DNA of 64,000 bases, taken from positions 184,679-248,678 of the forward strand of contig NZ_AGFX01000021.1 in the NCBI RefSeq assembly GCF_000236805.1, in the 5' to 3' direction. Positions 61,945 through 64,000 of this stretch are shown here, one piece after another. Positions within the stretch are counted from its first letter, which is position 1; each line of letters starts with the position of its first letter. The stretch comes from Paenibacillus peoriae KCTC 3763 (lineage in GTDB: Bacteria; Bacillota; Bacilli; Paenibacillales; Paenibacillaceae). The notes below the pieces were generated by a model. The model saw only the letters and a program-made list of their open reading frames with translations, was not told where the DNA came from and made no database searches. The position numbers were made by a program, and so were the translations under genes.

Positions 61945-63714
61945 ATGAAATTGCTAAGCAAGCCATTATCAGCTGCTTTATTATCTGTACCATTACTTCT
62001 AGGTTCCCTGGGAGGAAGCTATGCGAGTGCGGCAACTCTACCAACAACAGTATCTCCATCCGAGCCGTCCGGGGGATATTTCGTAGACCACTATAAAAAT
62101 AATACCTCTGCAAATAAAACGGAAAGCTCAAATCCAACCCTCGGACTGCTCTCTGGATTTACCAAGCTTTGGACTCCTGGCGCAACCTGGGATACGGGCA
62201 CCAAACTCAACAGCAGCGTGCTGGACGCCAATATTCAAAAAGTGATTGATATAGCGGCACGCCGTACTTCCAGTGAAGCCGATGCGGCTTATTTGGATGA
62301 TCGCAGAAATCAGAGCTACAGTGTAATTGACGGTCTGGGTTCGCTTACCGATGTATATCGAAAAAATGCAGGGGCAACTACAACTATCAACGACGTTGCG
62401 GCAGATGCCCTGACTAAAAAATACGAAGATGACGGAACCAATGCAGGAAGTATAAGCTCCAGTCTTGGCAATATCGTGAATTTGGTCAATACCTTGCGTG
62501 GTGATTACTCTTCGACAAGCTCGGCTAAGGCATACTTTAGCTATCCTCGTCCGTTTCGCTGGAGCGATAATTCAGTCGTAGTTCCGACCCTGCTGCCCGC
62601 TCAAAATCCAGACCCAAGCAAGGATGGCGGTTTTCCTAGTGGTCATACCAACGCGGCGTATCTCAGCGCCATTGCGATGGCCTACGCTGTACCAGAGCGT
62701 TACCAGGAACTGCTGACACGAGCTTCGGAACTGGGCAACAATCGTATTGTTGCTGGTATGCATTCCCCATTTGATGTGATGGGAGGTCGCGTCATGGCAA
62801 CGGCGACGGCGGCTGCCATTCTGTCTGATCCGGCCAATAGCAGTTTGAAGAAAGCAGCTTACCAGGATGCACACAGTAAATTGTTAACGGAAAAGGGGAC
62901 AGCGCCCGATCGGTTCAGCAATTACGCTGCCAATAAAAAGGACTATACACAACGATTGACCTACGGATTCAGCCAGATTAATCCCACAACAACGCCGATG
63001 ATGGTGCCTAAGGGGGCTGAGGTGCTGCTGGAAACACGTCTGCCTTACCTTGACAGCACACAACGCCGTTGGGTATTGGCTACGACAGGTCTTCCTTCCG
63101 GCTATCCCGTGCTTGACGATGCCGAAGGATGGGGACGACTCAACCTGTTTTCCGCCGCGGACGGTTATGGTGCTTTTGCCGATCATGTTACCGTGACTAT
63201 GGATTCCTCCAAAGGCGGTTTCAATGCATTGGATCGCTGGCGCAACAATATCTCCGGCGTTGGAAAGCTGACCAAAAAGGGAACAGGTACGTTGAAGCTA
63301 ATGGGCAACAATACGTATTCCGGCGGTACACAGCTCGAGCAAGGCATTCTGGAGGGGAACTCGGAGACGGCTTTCGGAAGTGGTGATGTTACGAATAATG
63401 GAGGCACTCTCCGCACTAATACTTCCGGCAAGCTCGTTATTGGCGGTAATTACAAGCAAACTGCCAAGGGATCACTTGAGCTTAATCTGGACAGTAAAAA
63501 TGCCGTGCTCAAAACGAAGGGAACAGCCGTACTTGGCGGAAAATTGCGTCTTAATTTCTCCAAGAAGTATGTACCGGCTAATGGTGCCACGATCTTGACC
63601 TATGGTAAACGGAATGGAGCATTTTCTTCCGTTGAAACTTCAGGTTTGCCGAGCAAATATAAAGTAAAGGTTGTCTATAAAGCGGACAGCGTTCAGTTAA
63701 AAGTGACAAAATAA
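61945..63714 (+). CDS. Secreted PAP2-type acid phosphatase with autotransporter-like beta-strand repeat
   Basis: A 589-residue exported phosphatase. The signal peptide ends near YASAA. The PAP2/class A acid phosphatase motifs are KAYFSYPRPFRW (KX6RP), FPSGHTNAAY (PSGH), and NNRIVAGMHSPFDVMGG (R...HX3D), giving the vanadate-type phospho-His active site. After about residue 430, GVGKLTKKGTGTLKLMGNNTYSGGTQLEQGIL is an autotransporter-associated beta-strand repeat, followed by further beta-helix-like Gly/Asn/Thr units. Such repeats are classically in Gram-negative autotransporters, so their presence here is unusual. GAGAGG lies upstream. Confidence 0.9.
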   Translation: MKLLSKPLSAALLSVPLLLGSLGGSYASAATLPTTVSPSEPSGGYFVDHYKNNTSANKTESSNPTLGLLSGFTKLWTPGATWDTGTKLNSSVLDANIQKVIDIAARRTSSEADAAYLDDRRNQSYSVIDGLGSLTDVYRKNAGATTTINDVAADALTKKYEDDGTNAGSISSSLGNIVNLVNTLRGDYSSTSSAKAYFSYPRPFRWSDNSVVVPTLLPAQNPDPSKDGGFPSGHTNAAYLSAIAMAYAVPERYQELLTRASELGNNRIVAGMHSPFDVMGGRVMATATAAAILSDPANSSLKKAAYQDAHSKLLTEKGTAPDRFSNYAANKKDYTQRLTYGFSQINPTTTPMMVPKGAEVLLETRLPYLDSTQRRWVLATTGLPSGYPVLDDAEGWGRLNLFSAADGYGAFADHVTVTMDSSKGGFNALDRWRNNISGVGKLTKKGTGTLKLMGNNTYSGGTQLEQGILEGNSETAFGSGDVTNNGGTLRTNTSGKLVIGGNYKQTAKGSLELNLDSKNAVLKTKGTAVLGGKLRLNFSKKYVPANGATILTYGKRNGAFSSVETSGLPSKYKVKVVYKADSVQLKVTK

Positions 63715-63756
63715 CCAAACAGGACGATTAAAAAAGTGCACCTTTGGGCTTCTCTG

Positions 63757-64000
63757 AACTGTGGCCCCAATTGAGGACACTTTGAACAAAGCCCCCGCTC
63801 AGGCAGCCAATAGATGACTTCTGTATTCGTCAGGAGTCATCTTTTTTAATGCCCATTGGTAGCGGCCTGAGTTGTAGTATGCAATGCAGTCATTGATGTA
63901 TGCCCATAATTCTTGAATAGTTGCACACGTATTCCAGATCATCCTTCATATGGCCGAAGAATGTTTCCATAGAGGCATTGTCCCAATGATACCCGCGCGT
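63757..64000 (-). mobile_element. IS3-family insertion sequence, partial (one end)
   Basis: The window ends inside an IS. The transposase 3' end is preceded by a candidate terminal inverted repeat beginning TGAACTGTGGCCCCAATTGA near 63755-63775. The other end lies outside. The exact IS boundary cannot be fixed without it. Confidence 0.75.
63799..64000 (-). pseudogene. IS3-family transposase, C-terminal part, frameshifted
   Basis: The last 67 codons of an IS3-type DDE transposase. The first frame reads RGYHWDNASMETFFGHMKDD then LEY, with the catalytic Glu region; near 63927-63932 the reading frame shifts and continues CATIQELWAYINDCIAYYNS then GRYQWALKKMTPDEYRSHLLAA to a stop. This is not the normal orfA/orfB programmed frameshift position, so the copy is probably inactive or contains a sequence error. 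The 5' part is beyond the window. Confidence 0.85.

Overview
The window looks like a chromosomal piece of a Paenibacillus, most likely of the P. polymyxa group. Reasons: low-to-middle GC with AGGAGG-type ribosome sites, two Spo0E-type sporulation phosphatases, alanine dehydrogenase beside a PucR-type regulator, a GH11 xylanase and a CE4 esterase sharing the same carbohydrate-binding module, stalk-domain (copper amine oxidase N-domain) surface proteins, and an AimR-like receptor with an overlapping pheromone gene. This is inference from gene content; no search was run. No tRNA or rRNA genes and no CRISPR array were seen.

Layout. 0-3.4 kb: a GntR/YtrA-type regulator, ABC ATPase and ABC-2 permease operon. 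3.5-12.9 kb: methyltransferase, membrane-anchored PstS-like protein, YCF48-like lipoprotein, Mug DNA glycosylase, alanine dehydrogenase (minus) divergent from a PucR regulator, and a stalk-domain lipoprotein. 13-24 kb: galactokinase-like kinase with promoter and cre-like site, PD-(D/E)XK nuclease, SGNH esterase, chemotaxis receptor, a YwaF-like gene broken by one amber codon, an unrecognised barrel-like protein, cyclophilin lipoprotein, a 37-codon membrane peptide and an MFS exporter. 24-28 kb is patchy accessory DNA: Spo0E, a DMT transporter remnant, two unrecognised genes, another gene remnant and an Sde182-like lipoprotein. 28.4-30.5 kb: a DAHP synthase/chorismate mutase under a T-box leader whose specifier reads UUC (Phe), then two small acidic proteins.

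30.8-34.1 kb is the most intriguing stretch. A seven-TM histidine kinase faces an NHLP-leader peptide gene whose product ends in tryptophan, directly downstream of a class 1 isoprenoid enzyme with DDxxD. This recalls ComQ/ComX/ComP pheromone logic but with an NHLP leader. 34.3-36.6 kb: xylanase and esterase operon with a cre-like site. 37.6-39.2 kb: an epoxyqueuosine-reductase-like Fe-S protein and a MarR regulator, each preceded by the same palindromic operator. 39.5-41.8 kb: an AbrB/helix-turn-helix chimera, then an RRNPP receptor with an overlapping 39-codon secreted pheromone precursor and a Spo0E gene.

42-55 kb: acyltransferase; a sugar-sensing PBP/histidine kinase/AraC-type regulator operon; hybrid-cluster protein with a candidate Fnr box; MazG-like protein; and a ChvE-GguA-GguB-type monosaccharide ABC transporter that the sensor operon plausibly controls. 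55-64 kb: SDR, MBL hydrolase, truncated Lrp regulator, EcsC protein and Fsr-like MFS pump meeting stop to stop, two secreted proteins (one a PAP2 phosphatase with an autotransporter-type beta-strand repeat), and the 3' end of a frameshifted IS3-family transposase at the right edge.
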